64,000 bases of DNA. Source: Fremontodendron californicum. Lineage: Eukaryota; Streptophyta; Magnoliopsida; Malvales; Malvaceae. The notes below the pieces were generated by a model. The model had not been told where the DNA came from and ran no database searches. It was given only the letters and a program-made list of their open reading frames with translations. The translations under genes and the position numbers were made by a program. The stretch is taken from positions 8,899,241 to 8,963,240 of the forward strand of contig JAULJL010000010.1 of the NCBI GenBank assembly GCA_030761205.1, in the 5' to 3' direction. Below, one piece after another: positions 1 to 11,216 of this stretch. The stretch's first letter is position 1. Every line of letters starts with the position of its first letter.

Positions 1-400
1 GTTTTCTCTCTCACAATCATTTTTATTTTTTTTCATAATTTGATCCAAAAATAAAATATGTTCATTAAATTAGGTTATTTAACTTGTTTAATAATAACTT
101 ACTATGTTTTCCTAATATTTTTATATTTATTTCATTTATTTGATGTTTGAAAACTTTCGATAATATTTTTTATTATATAATTTTGTATTTGCATATAAAC
201 ATATAAATATTTATCTAATGGAGGTATTTTTTATGTGTATATATATTTTATAGACAAAATATTAGATTTAGATAATATCGGTAAATCCAAAAGGTTACAC
301 CAAAACATACTGGTATCAATGCATACCTACCCTTTTGAGAGGGAAACCTAAACGTTTACCGGTACAGTACAAATAACCTTGGTCGTACACATTTGACATT
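1..400. repeat. Diverged copy of a GGTAC-rich interspersed repeat
   Basis: By eye this stretch aligns with the repeat at 27451-28030. Shared blocks include the 'ttgcatataaacatat' stretch near 190, and the sequence near 280 that reads 'ggtaaatccaaaa' followed by ggt(t)acac and a run of ggtat/ggtac words. The copy is cut by the window edge. There is no coding capacity. The family is unknown, and its ends could not be fixed. Confidence 0.45.
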
Positions 401-1278
401 AAACAACAGGGGTCACCACCAATAATAAGAGTTGAATCTAAAACCATTTATAGGCGAAGAACTTACCGATTAAACCAATCGATTGTTGGTGATTTAGTCT
501 TGTTGAGGAAGCTTGAAAGTCAATTTGACTTTTTTTAAGTTTACATAATCATGAGTTATGACTTAAAACTTGTGACAATATTTTTTTAAGAGTTTTTAAA
601 TAATGATTAGTGGATACAATAGAGATATGAATTTAACTCCTATTAAATTATAATGCACTAAAATTTCGTTATTAGACCACTAAAAGATAAAGTTAAAAAT
701 TTAGATTGGAGACCAATTTAAATCAATTTAATATAAATATATATATTAAGTTTTCTAAAATTTTTGGGAGGGCCAAGGCTCCCTCAGGCTCTCCTTATGA
801 GCTGCCTCTGTATATCACTTTTTGAAACAACAAATTAATATTGCCCATGTTTCCATACATCTCGAGCACATTACTTTTCATACAGTTTCTTCTTGGCCAT
901 TCCACAACATGAGCTCTCCTCTTGGCTGAGAGGTGAACCCCAAGTGCTACAGATAGCCCGCTATTCTTCATTTAAAAAGGCAGCTTGAGGAACTCTTAGG
1001 ACTCTAAAATCTTTCATATGTTCAGAATCACTTTCAAGGCATTCACCACATTCTTCGGTTCTCCACTAATTTCTCTCTTGCAAGCCAGACTGTTTTCCAT
1101 CTCATCCATTTCATGCAAGACACCAATGAAGAAGGTCCAAAGTGTTCTTATGCAGTTACACCAGTCTAGCAAAGTTTTGGTAAACTAACTTTGAATTCTG
1201 CTACTTGGCTTAAGAAATGCAACTTCATCATATCTAGACAGACATAGACCATATTACGCTATCATGTTCTCTTTTCAA
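401..1278. other. Unassigned sequence left of the PIG-L exons
   Basis: No gene is supported here. Positions 840-1278 are less AT-rich than the spacer and contain a minus-strand open stretch around 1000-1180 that I cannot match to a family. The missing last exon of PIG-L was searched for here on the minus strand and was not seen. It may be intron or 3' flank of that gene. Confidence 0.35.
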
Positions 1279-1934
1279 CTATGAAGCACGGGTACGTGGT
1301 TTTTGAAGGTGTACCCGTACCTGGTACGTACCTGGTACGGGTACGCTTGGGGTACGCCTGGGTACGTACCAGGTACGTACCTGACTTTAATAAAATAAAA
1401 AAAAAGTTGGGTACGGCTGGATACGCCTGGGTACGGCTCAAGTGACTTGGGTACGCCTTTTGGCCAAATTTATTGCCCTAAACCCATTTTTTTTCTTTAT
1501 CAACAGCTCAACAACAACTTCTTTTTTTCTTTATCAGTCGACAACCAATTTCCCTTCCCTCTTTTCTTTTCAATTTCATTGTCGATTGCCCCTTTTTTCT
1601 TTTCTTTCATTGTCGATTGGCTCTTCTCAGTCCCTCCTCAGTCCTCACTTCGACAGTGGTGGGTTCGGCGATTGCTCCCTCAATCCCTCCTCAGTCCTCA
1701 CTTCGACAGCCATAGCTCATAGCCTCCAAATGTATGTTTTTGAGATGTTGTCATGTTGAACAATTTAAGCTCCTTTATGTGAAATTTGTGTGTTTTATCT
1801 TTTATAATATGTTGTGTCATATGTGAAATTTCAGTTATATATATATAATATTAACGTACCCGTACCTTAATTTTTTAGAATTTGCCGTATCCCGTACCGG
1901 TACCGGGTACCGTACCCGTATCCATGCAACGTAG
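1279..1934. mobile_element. Non-autonomous hAT-like element, GGTACGTACC word
   Basis: The two ends are full of the palindromic word ggtacgtacc and its variants, in opposite orientation (1290-1440 and 1855-1925). It is flanked by a perfect 8-bp direct duplication CTTTTCAA (1271-1278 and 1935-1942), the target-site size of hAT elements. The first and last bases form weak inverted ends (ctatgaagcacggg / ccatgcaacgtag). The pyrimidine-rich middle (1480-1700) has short open frames but no recognisable domain. No transposase is present, so it must have been mobilised in trans. Confidence 0.75.
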
Positions 1935-2220
1935 CTTTTCAAATAAAAATTTGACAAATAGGCGAGGTTCTAAAGCAAAATATAACACATGGACTCTATC
2001 TAGAAAAGCATTGTTTTATGGTAGAAATACTAGAGTCTAAAGGACCAGTTACAGGAAGAATAAATCTTAAGCCCTTGTACATTAAGAGCTCACAGCATTA
2101 AATAGTTACATGAAGGCAGCAGTATATTTTATCTTCTGTTAATACCACATGATATGAGGCAACATTTAAAATGTTACTTCTGTGCAATTGAGTTGAAAAA
2201 TATAATATGTTTTAACTTAC

Positions 2221-4774
2221 CGTACCCCATAATGCACATCACCATGGTTTGAATGACCAGAAACACCATAGCTATCAAATGTAATAAGCTGAAAAATAAA
2301 TAAATACGGGAATAAGACAAATAGGAAATGAAAGATCTATATTATACATAGAGATGTGAACACACAACTAGTAACAGAAAACTATCCCTTCGAACAAGTA
2401 CAAGCATATCTTAACCTAACTTGGAAATTTTATACAGTAATCTCGGCAAAACAATCAACTTAAATGAATTAAAGCAGCCAAGAATGTTAGGCCAGAAAAA
2501 ACGAAGGAGCCAGGAATGTACCACATCAATGCCATGACTGTAAACCTCCTCTTCAATGATCTTTGCCAATAAATCATGGTTCCAGACTTGGCCAAAACCA
2601 TCCTGATATGAAAAATCAGATTACATAATAAATTCCTCTTAATTCATTTTATCAATTAACAGTAGATCCAATATTAAGTATTACTGGTGCTATATCCAGT
2701 CAAACAAGTTTTTACTTTTTTAGCTACAGATGAAAAAGCATCATTTTCCCAGCTTCAAACATACCAAATTCTGAATAGAAGGGTTCAAAAATCAAAAGCT
2801 AAAATAAAGAGACTTAGAGTATAACCTGCAAATCCGGGTGGTCCAAAACCTTCACTTGTTGAAGTTGAACCTGCATTTACAAATTTAAAATGGTTAAGAG
2901 CACCATAAACTACGGTAGATAAAGTTGAAAACAGTAAAGATGACAAGAGATGCAAGGTTATATTGTAGCTAGATAAACCCACAATCAGGTTGTTGCAGGC
3001 ATTACAATACATACAGTTAAACCCCAACTACGCTTTGCAGGATAATAAGAACACCTTGTGAACTGCACAAGCACGATAGAGCTCATCTTTTCTAATGCTT
3101 CCCATGCCATCTACGTTACCTGCATAAAGAAAATGAAGTAAGAATACTAGCAAATTCCATTCACATAATCACATGGGTGGGGAAAGAGGAACACTTTCTT
3201 TGTAGAACACATGACAAGGTTTCTGCGTCTGACCCCTACCATATTCCTTTCTCTTTTGACGGGACATGAGTGGTGGCTGGACAGATAATGCATTGGTAAT
3301 ACACAAAATTCCCACTTGCCAAAAGAAAATGGACTGAAACCACTATAAACTAAAAGAAGAGAGAGATGAGAATAGCATCTCCCCTGAAGTAGACTACATT
3401 ATTGTTAATACATATCCCGAGGTATTGAGTTAGCTACATTACATTATAATTGCCAAATTAACATTATCTGAAGCAGCAATATGAACAAAACAGCCGGTGA
3501 AAGAGATTGATTACAAAACCTTCTTTAAAAAGCTTACGGTTTTAGAGCTGCCACAAAAAGTTCTTTAAATAGCTTATGGTTTTAGAGCTGCCATTAAAAG
3601 TTCTTTAGAAGCTTAAGGTCCTTGAAATATAAGATAAGCAATCTCTAGGGATACTATCCTTGACCTTAAAGCCTTGCATCTAGCAATCCAAGACTCCAGA
3701 ATTCTTTTGCAGTTAAGCACCTCTGATCCTATAGTTCCCCTTTCATGTAAGACCTTTCAGCAACAAAGGATTTTTATGCAGATACTAAGGAAAAACTCAA
3801 AATCTCAGCTCTTAACTACATTAAACATTTACTTACACAGAGATGAAGGCTCACATCATTTGAAGTGAAAAAGATTCAGAAGAAAAGATTTCTAGAAACA
3901 AGAAATATTAAAAAGTAAAAAGATCAGGCCAAATAAGGATGAAAATGCAATACCAACAGACAAGCATAATAGGTAAAGATTGTGCCCTCTTGAAGTCAGG
4001 TAGTTTATTGTTGGTGAAAAGAACCTGCAACAGAATACAAAAACACCACACCATCAAATTGAATTGATTCAAATAACACAAAATGCATCATAAATGAAAC
4101 CTAATAACACAAAATGCATCATAAATGAAACCTTAACATTGAAAACTGATCTTGTATCAGCAAGAGCGACGGGGAAATAAATTAAATCAAATCAACAATT
4201 TACAGAAGAAATTGTACTGAATACTGATATTGTGGATAAATTCACTAGAAAATCCATATAAATCGGTAGAATAAAGAATTTGTAATTGATACATGAAACT
4301 GTGACAACCTAAATCAGATGAAACAAGTACGTATTTTCCCCCTAAAGAATAAGTAGAAGACATAATGCTAAGAAAGAAACTAAGCTACCATTTAGTTGTT
4401 TCATTCATTTTGTAATCATTATGATTTTAGTTTTATTTCAGAAAGCAAATACAAAAAGAGTAACTATAAGTGATAGTGAAAGGTCAATTCATTCTATAAA
4501 TGGCAAAAATTAAAGAGCTTTGAGAAACTTACATGGACTCATCATCAGGGTGAGCAACAACCAACAAGACATTTCTCTTGTGAAAAGCTGTACATGGTTT
4601 CAATGGGTAAATAAATTTTAACTGAAATATTACAAATTCTTATAGAAAGAAGAATCTAAAAATGTTGGACCGACCTTCATTTAAAAATGTGGGTTTTGAG
4701 TGGGAGGAGAAAATCTTGCAAATAGAAGCTACCCAGACGACGAAAATTGAAATGATGATCAATATCCATCCCAT
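2221..4774 (-). CDS. PIG-L: GlcNAc-phosphatidylinositol de-N-acetylase (PIG-L), 3' part missing
   Basis: This enzyme deacetylates GlcNAc-PI to GlcN-PI, the second step of GPI-anchor synthesis, at the ER membrane. Seven exons join in frame with GT-AG introns: 4675-4774, 4533-4587, 3954-4024, 3055-3119, 2826-2870, 2522-2602 and 2221-2288. The start ATG at 4774 opens a hydrophobic signal-anchor (MGWILIIISIFVVW). Exon 2 carries the family motif AHPDDES. Exon 3 gives FFSPTINYLTSRGHN, exon 4 DGMGSIRKDELYRACAV, and exon 7 the second metal/catalytic motif as GHSNHGDVH (usually GHxNHxD). That is about 161 residues, against about 250 for the family. The conserved C-terminal exon does not appear anywhere from 1 to 2220, so it lies beyond the window or is lost. 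The gene is divergent from mTERF4, with about 1.1 kb between the start codons. Confidence 0.85.
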
Positions 4775-5050
4775 ATGCAAGAAACAGAGAAATATAGAAA
4801 AGATGAACAAAACAAAAATGAATTCAGCTTGCCGGCGGAAAGTACGAGAGTTGGGAAGGCACGGGAGAAAAATGAAACGGGATTTAAAACTAAAAATAAT
4901 GGAAATCAATCGGGAGAATTCGACTTTGAGGAAATATATTTGGGTTTTATTTACAATTTCAGAGGCATCGCTTTTGGGGTCGGGGTTGTGACGCAGATAA
5001 CTCAAGCCGGAAATGTGACAGGGGACGGCAGAGGTTTTGGGACTTGACAA

Positions 5051-5833
5051 TTTGCAAACAGACCCAAAACGATGTCCTAAAATATTTATTCAGTAACTCT
5101 ATAACAGGTTGTATATGAGACTAAAATAATAAATATATATATATAAATTCCCTTACTCTCTCATAGAGTCATAGTTACAACTTTATTTTCCCCACATTCC
5201 TTACTCTCTTCCGTTTAAAATAATATATAAAAATTAATATTTGATGCACTAATAAGTGTATAAAATATATCTTACGATTTCATTTATCGGGTTAGAGGTT
5301 AAAGATTAGTAGTTAAGATTAGGGGTTGATAGTTTATAAAAGAGAAGTGGATTATTTTTTAAATATATGTGAATACTTTTTTTTTTAAAAAAAAAACATA
5401 ATTATCCCTAATATTATTATTTTGAAAAAATTTTTAAATAATTTTATCGATTAAATTAATGTCTGATTGACTTGTGACACTAATTCAATCACATTCATTA
5501 TATTAATATAGACGTAGATATAATTATCAAATCAAATTAAATTTGAATAAATAAATATGATATTCAATCTAAATCAAACCGGACCGACCCAACCAATAAA
5601 CCCCTGAAGTTCGCTAGGGGTTTTTTTTTATTTTTTTTTTCTTTCCTGAAAACTAAACCCAGCTACTCAAAATTGGCTGAAAGCTGCGACCCAAAATTTC
5701 TCCACAGGACAGGAGCGAAAGCAAACCGGGAAACTATTAGGACTTAGGAGCGGCCTTTCCCCCATCCGAGCAACAAACGCTGCAACAGCAAAGCCTTCCC
5801 TTGAGTTATCTCCATTTGTCCCTGCAATTTTGA
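5051..5833. promoter_or_regulatory. Shared spacer of the divergent PIG-L / mTERF4 pair
   Basis: This is the only sequence between two divergently transcribed genes, so it must hold both promoters. It is AT-rich up to about 5575 and then becomes mixed in composition (5640-5833), like a 5' leader of mTERF4. A possible leader intron runs from GT at 5835 (gag|gtaagc) to AG at 5920, just upstream of the mTERF4 start. No clear TATA box can be chosen among the many AT runs. Confidence 0.4.
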
Positions 5834-5933
5834 GGTAAGCCAAAGCCAGCCCCTTTGCATCTCTTATCAGTCTTTTTCACTAAGAGATCGATCCCTTCAT
5901 TTTTTTTTTATTTCACAAAGTTTGATCTTTGAA

Positions 5934-7448
5934 ATGAACTCATCAGCACTTCTCAAAAGGCAAAAACTCTTAAAAATCCTCAAAAACCCATATATTTTTC
6001 ACCGATGGTGCCCAAAACACAAAATCATCCAAAACCCATGTGCTCAAATACAGAACCATTTAAGGGTTTTAGGGGTTTCTCAATATTCAACTCAATCCAC
6101 CAAGTTCCCCGAGTATCAAATGCCCTCTGTCACTTGGGGTGTTGTTCAAGGCAAAAAAGAAAAGCTAGTTAACCGTGTCAAAATCTGTGATTATCTTAAA
6201 ACCTTAGGAATAGTCCCTGACGAATTAGAGAACCTAGAATTACCCTCTACTGTTGAGGTTATGTCTGAGCGTGTCGAGTTTTTACAGAAACTTGGATTAA
6301 CTATTGACGATATCAACGAATACCCTTTAATGCTTGGTTGTAGTGTGCGTAAAAACGTGATACCAGTCCTAGGTTACTTGGAAAAAATCGGGATTCCTAA
6401 GCCGAAACTAGGGGAGTTTGTTAAGAACTATCCGCAAGTGTTGCACGCAAGTGTGGTTGTTGAGCTTGCTCCTGTTATTAAGTTTCTTAGGGGGCTTGAT
6501 GTTGAGAAGCAGGATATTGGATATGTTCTACAGAAGTATCCGGAATTGTTGGGGTTTAAGCTTGAAGGGACAATGAGTACTTCGGTTGCTTACTTAGTGA
6601 GCATTGGGGTTAGTCCTAGAGATATTGGTCCTATGGTGACACAATATCCATATTTTCTAGGGATGAGAGTTGGAACTGTGATTAAGCCGCTTGTGGATTA
6701 CTTGGTTTCCTTAGGATTGCCGAAGAAGATTTTGGCTAGAATGTTGGAGAAACGGGCATATATACTTGGTTATGATCTTGAAGAAACTGTTAAGCTAAAT
6801 GTTGATTGTTTGATTAGTTTTGGAATACGGAGGGAAGCGATTGCTTCAGTTATTGCACAGTATCCGCAAATTCTTGGGCTACCTCTGAAAGCTAAGTTGT
6901 CTTCACAACAGTATTTCTTTAATCTGAAGCTCAAGATTGACCCAGATGGGTTTGCTCGTATTATCGAGAAGATGCCACAGATTGCAAGCCTAAATCAACA
7001 TGTTCTTATGAAGCCTGTAGAGTTTCTTTTGGGGCGGGGACTGCCATTAGAGGATGTGGCAAAGATGGTTATGAAATGTCCCCAATTGGTTGCACTACGA
7101 ATTGAGCTCTTGAAGAAAAGCTATTATTACTTCAAAAGTGAGATGGGGAGGCCACTGAAAGAGCTTGTGGAGTTTCCAGAATACTTTACTTACAGCTTGG
7201 AATCTAGGATCAAACCCAGGTACCTCAAGTTACAAAGCAAGGGAATCAGGTGCTCATTGAATTGGTTTCTTAACTGTAGTGACCAGAGATTTGAAGAGAG
7301 ATTGCAGGGTGATTATATTGAATCAGAAAGTTTAGGACCATCATTTTGTATGGGTGGGAAATTGGAGCTACCAGGAAATGACATTGTGTCAGATGAGGAA
7401 GATGAGAGTGATGATGAAGTACTTTACAGACGTACTGTTTCTCTGTAG
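5934..7448 (+). CDS. mTERF4: mTERF-domain protein, chloroplast/mitochondrial (mTERF4, BSM/RUG2 type)
   Basis: Organellar nucleic-acid-binding helical-repeat protein. The BSM/RUG2 (mTERF4) group is known for plastid intron splicing and organelle gene expression. Single exon, 504 residues, using the first ATG at 5934. An upstream in-frame TTG is not a plausible start. Residues 1-60 are basic and rich in Ser and hydrophobics, like a transit peptide. From about residue 95 to 430 there are nine mTERF motifs with the recurring proline signature (YPLML, YPQVL, YPELL, YPYFL, YPQIL, MPQIA, CPQLV, FPEYF; one motif has RAYIL). The segment MPSVTWGVVQG, the C-terminal SRIKPRYLKLQSKGI and the LNCSD motif match my memory of mTERF4 orthologues. 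The tail is acidic (DEEDESDDE). No break is seen. A paralogue of the same clade is the main alternative. Confidence 0.88.
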   Translation: MNSSALLKRQKLLKILKNPYIFHRWCPKHKIIQNPCAQIQNHLRVLGVSQYSTQSTKFPEYQMPSVTWGVVQGKKEKLVNRVKICDYLKTLGIVPDELENLELPSTVEVMSERVEFLQKLGLTIDDINEYPLMLGCSVRKNVIPVLGYLEKIGIPKPKLGEFVKNYPQVLHASVVVELAPVIKFLRGLDVEKQDIGYVLQKYPELLGFKLEGTMSTSVAYLVSIGVSPRDIGPMVTQYPYFLGMRVGTVIKPLVDYLVSLGLPKKILARMLEKRAYILGYDLEETVKLNVDCLISFGIRREAIASVIAQYPQILGLPLKAKLSSQQYFFNLKLKIDPDGFARIIEKMPQIASLNQHVLMKPVEFLLGRGLPLEDVAKMVMKCPQLVALRIELLKKSYYYFKSEMGRPLKELVEFPEYFTYSLESRIKPRYLKLQSKGIRCSLNWFLNCSDQRFEERLQGDYIESESLGPSFCMGGKLELPGNDIVSDEEDESDDEVLYRRTVSL

Positions 7449-9290
7449 TAATCTTTTTTTTCCATTACATTAATGAATCAAGCTCAATTTAAACTGCTAT
7501 ATCTCTAGTCTATCTTTCTTCTCTTTATGCCTCTACTTCTGTTCTTAGTTTTTGTTATTTTTCGATTTTCTCCCTAAATTCATTGTTACAACTAGAGTGT
7601 TTGCGCAAGCGCATCCACACTTTCCTGCACTTGCATAGACTGACAGAGTCATATAGTGTGTATGCAAGTGCATCATCAAATGCATGCACTTGCAATAGTC
7701 TAATGCAGTCATGTACACTTATCTATTTACAAAGATAGATGAAATTTGTTTCCTGTGAACTGTTTTTTTGCTATTAATTGCCCGGTTTGCTTTTACAAAT
7801 GGATTTTCTAAGTTTCTCCTTCAGCAGAATTGAAGTTTTGATCGTTTAAATAAGAAATCAGCGATGATATTCATGGACACTCAGGTGAGCATCCTTTAAT
7901 GTGCTTGAGGACTTATCTATAGCAAACTTGTAAAGCATATGATATGAACATTCTAGTGAAATATTTTTATGCTTGTTTCATTTTTTTACAGCATGTTGCA
8001 ACTTGCGACTTCAATTGTGGAATATCTAAGCGGTTTTAAGTCTATTAGTTGTCACTTTTAAGGAAGGTTTCTCCAAATGATTTTGTGGTATCAGTTTTCT
8101 TTTCTTTGACTTCATTGTTTTTAAGCCATTCTTTTATTTCCAGGCATAAAGCTGCATGTGGGTACACACTGCTTGAAATTTGAAGTTGCTTATGCAAATT
8201 GAGTAACTTCCATAGGAAGTTCTGCAAATTTATATGCACTCATTATTGGTACATAACTACTGTATCCTTTTATCTTTAATAATTAAAATAAGAAAGAAGA
8301 AAAACCCTAGTGTATCCTTTTAATACATTTATGAACAAAACTAGCAGAGTAATAGACTCAACATGTTAGAATAATTTTTCAAAATAGGTAAAAGGAGTAG
8401 GGAAGATGAACCAAATTGATTTTGTTGCCCCCAAGTCTTTAGACTAAATCATCTCCACCAGTTGTTTTGTGCAGATTTAAACCCAGTTCCAAGATCAGCA
8501 TCCATAGCTCTCCCCTAATATGTATAATGAAGTTGGAGCTGATGCTTTTCATTAAACGTTTTATATATATTTATATATATATAATATATATATATATATG
8601 AAAAATGTTAATATTTATAGAAATAAAAGTATAATTAATGCATTATTTTTTTAAAATTTAATATAAGTAATGTATTAAATATAAAAAAAATGATAATTAA
8701 ATAATCTTTAATTGGTATTCATAGGCATTTGTTAACCGGATCATATATATATATATATATATGGAGTGAGAGTTTGATCAATATTATCATGTTCTGTGTA
8801 CGTCACATGGAAGCTATCAACATCTTTTTCAATGTGTGGCCAAGTTCGACTGGAACCAACCTTCAATCTCGGGTTTGGTCCGGTCCATAAATAAATTTTA
8901 TTGCTAAGTAATTAATTTTTATTTAATTTTATTTCAAAGATATATGTAAAAAAAATTTGCTAATATTTAAATAAAATTAGTTTAAATGGGCTTTGATAGG
9001 CGGATTGAGACTGGGCTTTGGATAAACAATTTAAACTATTAACTGGACTCAGACACTCAGTTCAAATAATGAACACCAAATTTATATAAAAGGTATTGGC
9101 CCACTTTCGTCAAATCTTAAAAATATGGTTTTACTTTTCGCCGGAGTTAATAATAGATATATACTAAAAAAAATTCCTGCTTCGTTAGGGATTTTTTTAA
9201 TATTTATAAAATTTTAATTAAATTAATAATTTTAAATAAATTTAAGTCGAATAATATTAAATATTTTTATATATTTAAATAATTTTTTAT
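7449..9290. other. Spacer downstream of mTERF4, no gene seen
   Basis: It contains the mTERF4 3' UTR. A pair of imperfect repeats follows, built on tgcacttgca (about 7624-7655 and 7684-7715). (TA)n tracts lie at about 8561-8599 and 8743-8762. The short open frames here have no codon bias or homology I can recognise. Confidence 0.5.
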
Positions 9291-9603
9291 ATTAATTAAA
9301 TGAATTTAGATTTAAAATTGAACCTTTATGACAAATTATGTAAAATATGAGAGGTATTAAGGTTTGAGACGCATACAAAGGAAAACAATTAAAACACGAC
9401 ATGACACGAAAAATAATATGAATACAATACGAATACACGAACGTGTCAAAATCTATATAAAATGAATTATTAACGTATAAAATTTTATAATAATTTGAAC
9501 ACACCAAAAAATAACACGAACATATCATAAACATACAATTTTTTTTTTTAAATTGAATCACTATAACAAATTATGCAAAATATGTCATGAATTGAGACAC
9601 GAC
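9291..9603. repeat. ACACGA-rich repeat array, left part
   Basis: Words such as cacgac, acacgaa and cgtgtc recur, with the stretch 'aaaatgaattattaacgt' typical of each unit. The array is interrupted at 9603 by the Tat retrotransposon and resumes at 23928; the target duplication ACGAC is part of the repeat itself. Related copies are at 23928-25034, 26160-26356, 44282-44460 and 45550-45730. Confidence 0.65.
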
Positions 9604-9824
9604 TGTAGAAGGATAAAATTTTTAACCAATTACAAATTGCCACGTATCAATTGAAATTCTTTTAATTAAAGGAATTTTCAATTAAATTATGCATCACCAT
9701 GTGAAATTATGACATCATAATTAATTATTTTATAATTAATTAAATACACACATGGCTTGACCAATCAAATTACAAGGATTCGTGGGTCATCCAATCAAAT
9801 TTCACCCATATGTCATACTTATTT

Positions 9825-10085
9825 TATCTCTAAATTAAATTAATTAAGAGATAAATAATGAAGTTTTATCTCTAATTAAATTATATTAATTAAGAGATAA
9901 ATAATGAAGTTTTATCTCTAATTAAAATAATTAAGAGATAAATAAATATTTTATCTCTAATTTAATTAATTAAGGGATAAATAATGAAGTTTTATCTCTA
10001 ATTAAATTAAATTAAATTATTTAAGAGATAAATAAGGAGGTATTATCTCTAATTAAATTAAATTAATTAAGAGATAAATAAGGAG
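9825..10085. repeat. Tandem palindromic repeats in 5' LTR
   Basis: Five or six units of about 40-55 bp alternate 'ttaagagataaataa' with its near inverse 'ttttatctctaattaa'. The same array occurs in the 3' LTR at 23113-23375, with small unit differences. It lies upstream of the LTR TATA box. Confidence 0.8.
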
Positions 10086-10128
10086 GACAAGTTCTTTTAG
10101 AACTCTCTTTCACCTGGCCAGCTACCAC

Positions 10129-10138
10129 TATAAATAGA
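10129..10138 (+). promoter_or_regulatory. TATA box of the 5' LTR
   Basis: TATAAATAGA followed by a CT-rich, AC-containing start region (cctcccctcaacac), typical of a plant core promoter. The same sequence is at 23429-23438 in the 3' LTR. Confidence 0.65.
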
Positions 10139-10624
10139 GACCTCCCCTCAACACAAAGGACAGAATTCAGAAGCCTGAAGAGAAGAAGAAGATTTTGAAG
10201 ATCCAAATCCTCTCCAAAATCTCAAGAAAAATTCTTTGAAGGAATTGAAGAAATCAAAGATATTCTGAAGAACGTTGTGCATGTTCTTAAGAAAGCTGCT
10301 CTTTGATCTTGTTTCATCAAAAGAAAGAAGATCAATCCCGTTTTTAAGATCAAGTCTAGAAGACCCTTAAAGCGGATCTCAAGATTTCTCAAAAAGTTGC
10401 TCTCCGATCTTGTTCCATAGAAAGAAATGAGGTCAAACCCGTTTTTCAAGATCAAGTCTAGAAGACCCTTGAAGCGGATCTCATCAGAATCTTGTTGAAG
10501 AAAAGAATCAAAGGATTTCTTTATTTTAAGAACTTCCAGAGATTGTAATCTCAAAGTTTGATTAATAAAATTCTTATTTGACTGCAAATTTTCCTTGTCA
10601 TATTTTTGACGCAAAATTTGTGTG

Positions 10625-11131
10625 TAGGGGTGTTCACTATTCGGGTTTAACCGAATTAACCGACAGAATTTTTTTCGGTTCGGTTAATCGGTTAACCGAA
10701 CAAAGTTCGGTTCGGTTAACGGTTAATGTTTTTGGAATATTTCGGTTATCGATTAATTCGGTTCGGTTAAGCGAAAATAACCGAATTACACGAATTAACC
10801 GAACTATAGTAAATCTTGTATGTTTAGTTGTTTAGTATGTTTGATGTTTGGATTTTATAATAGTTTTATTATGCTTTGTTTTTGGATTTTGGTTGGTTGG
10901 ATAGATTATTTGGATATAAAATTATGTATTAAAATAGGTTGCAAAATAAATTAGGTAAATATTTCGGTTAATTCGAAAACCGACCGAATTAACCGAAATT
11001 ATTTCGGTTCGGTTAATTAACCGTTTTAACATTTCGGTTCGGTTAAAGATTAATGAAAAAAAAATTCGGTTAATTCGGTTAATGGTAATTCGGTTCGGTT
11101 ATTAACCGAATTAACCGAATGAACACCCCTA
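10625..11131. mobile_element. Non-autonomous hAT-like element, CGGTTAACCGAA word
   Basis: Perfect 12-bp terminal inverted repeats TAGGGGTGTTCA / TGAACACCCCTA. Perfect 8-bp target duplication TTTGTGTG (10617-10624 and 11132-11139). Both ends are filled with cggttcggttaaccgaa words and the AT-rich centre has no coding capacity. It is absent from the 3' LTR, so it arrived after the retrotransposon. Length 507 bp. Confidence 0.93.
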
Positions 11132-11143
11132 TTTGTGTGTACA

Positions 11144-11167
11144 AATTTTGGCACGCCCAGTGGAACC
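11144..11167 (+). other. Putative primer-binding region
   Basis: Directly follows the LTR end and reads ttttggcacgcccagtgg. Its position and TGGCACGCC...TGG pattern fit a tRNA primer site of Tat-type elements. Which tRNA is used was not determined. Confidence 0.55.
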
Positions 11168-11216
11168 ATCTCTGCCTTTCATCTCTTTTCTTCAAAACTC
11201 AAGTTATCAAGTTGCA

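Larger units (their letters stand above)
9604..11143 (+). repeat. 5' LTR (contains a hAT-like insertion)
   Basis: TG...CA ends. Removing the 507-bp insertion and one 8-bp duplication leaves 1025 bp, matching the 1033-bp 3' LTR. TATA box at 10129-10138. A polyadenylation-like AATAAA lies at 10564-10569, near the end of the LTR. Confidence 0.93.

Noticed and set aside
4662..5047. Plus-strand open frames opposite PIG-L exon 1
   Set aside because: Antisense shadow of the signal-anchor exon and leader; Lys/Asn-rich with no homology.
5922..5933. Upstream in-frame start for mTERF4
   Set aside because: The codon at 5922 is TTG; the first ATG is at 5934 and fits the expected transit peptide.
10222..10614. 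Minus-strand open frames in the LTRs (also 23467-23940)
   Set aside because: Present in both LTRs only because the LTRs are duplicates; repetitive sequence with no domain.
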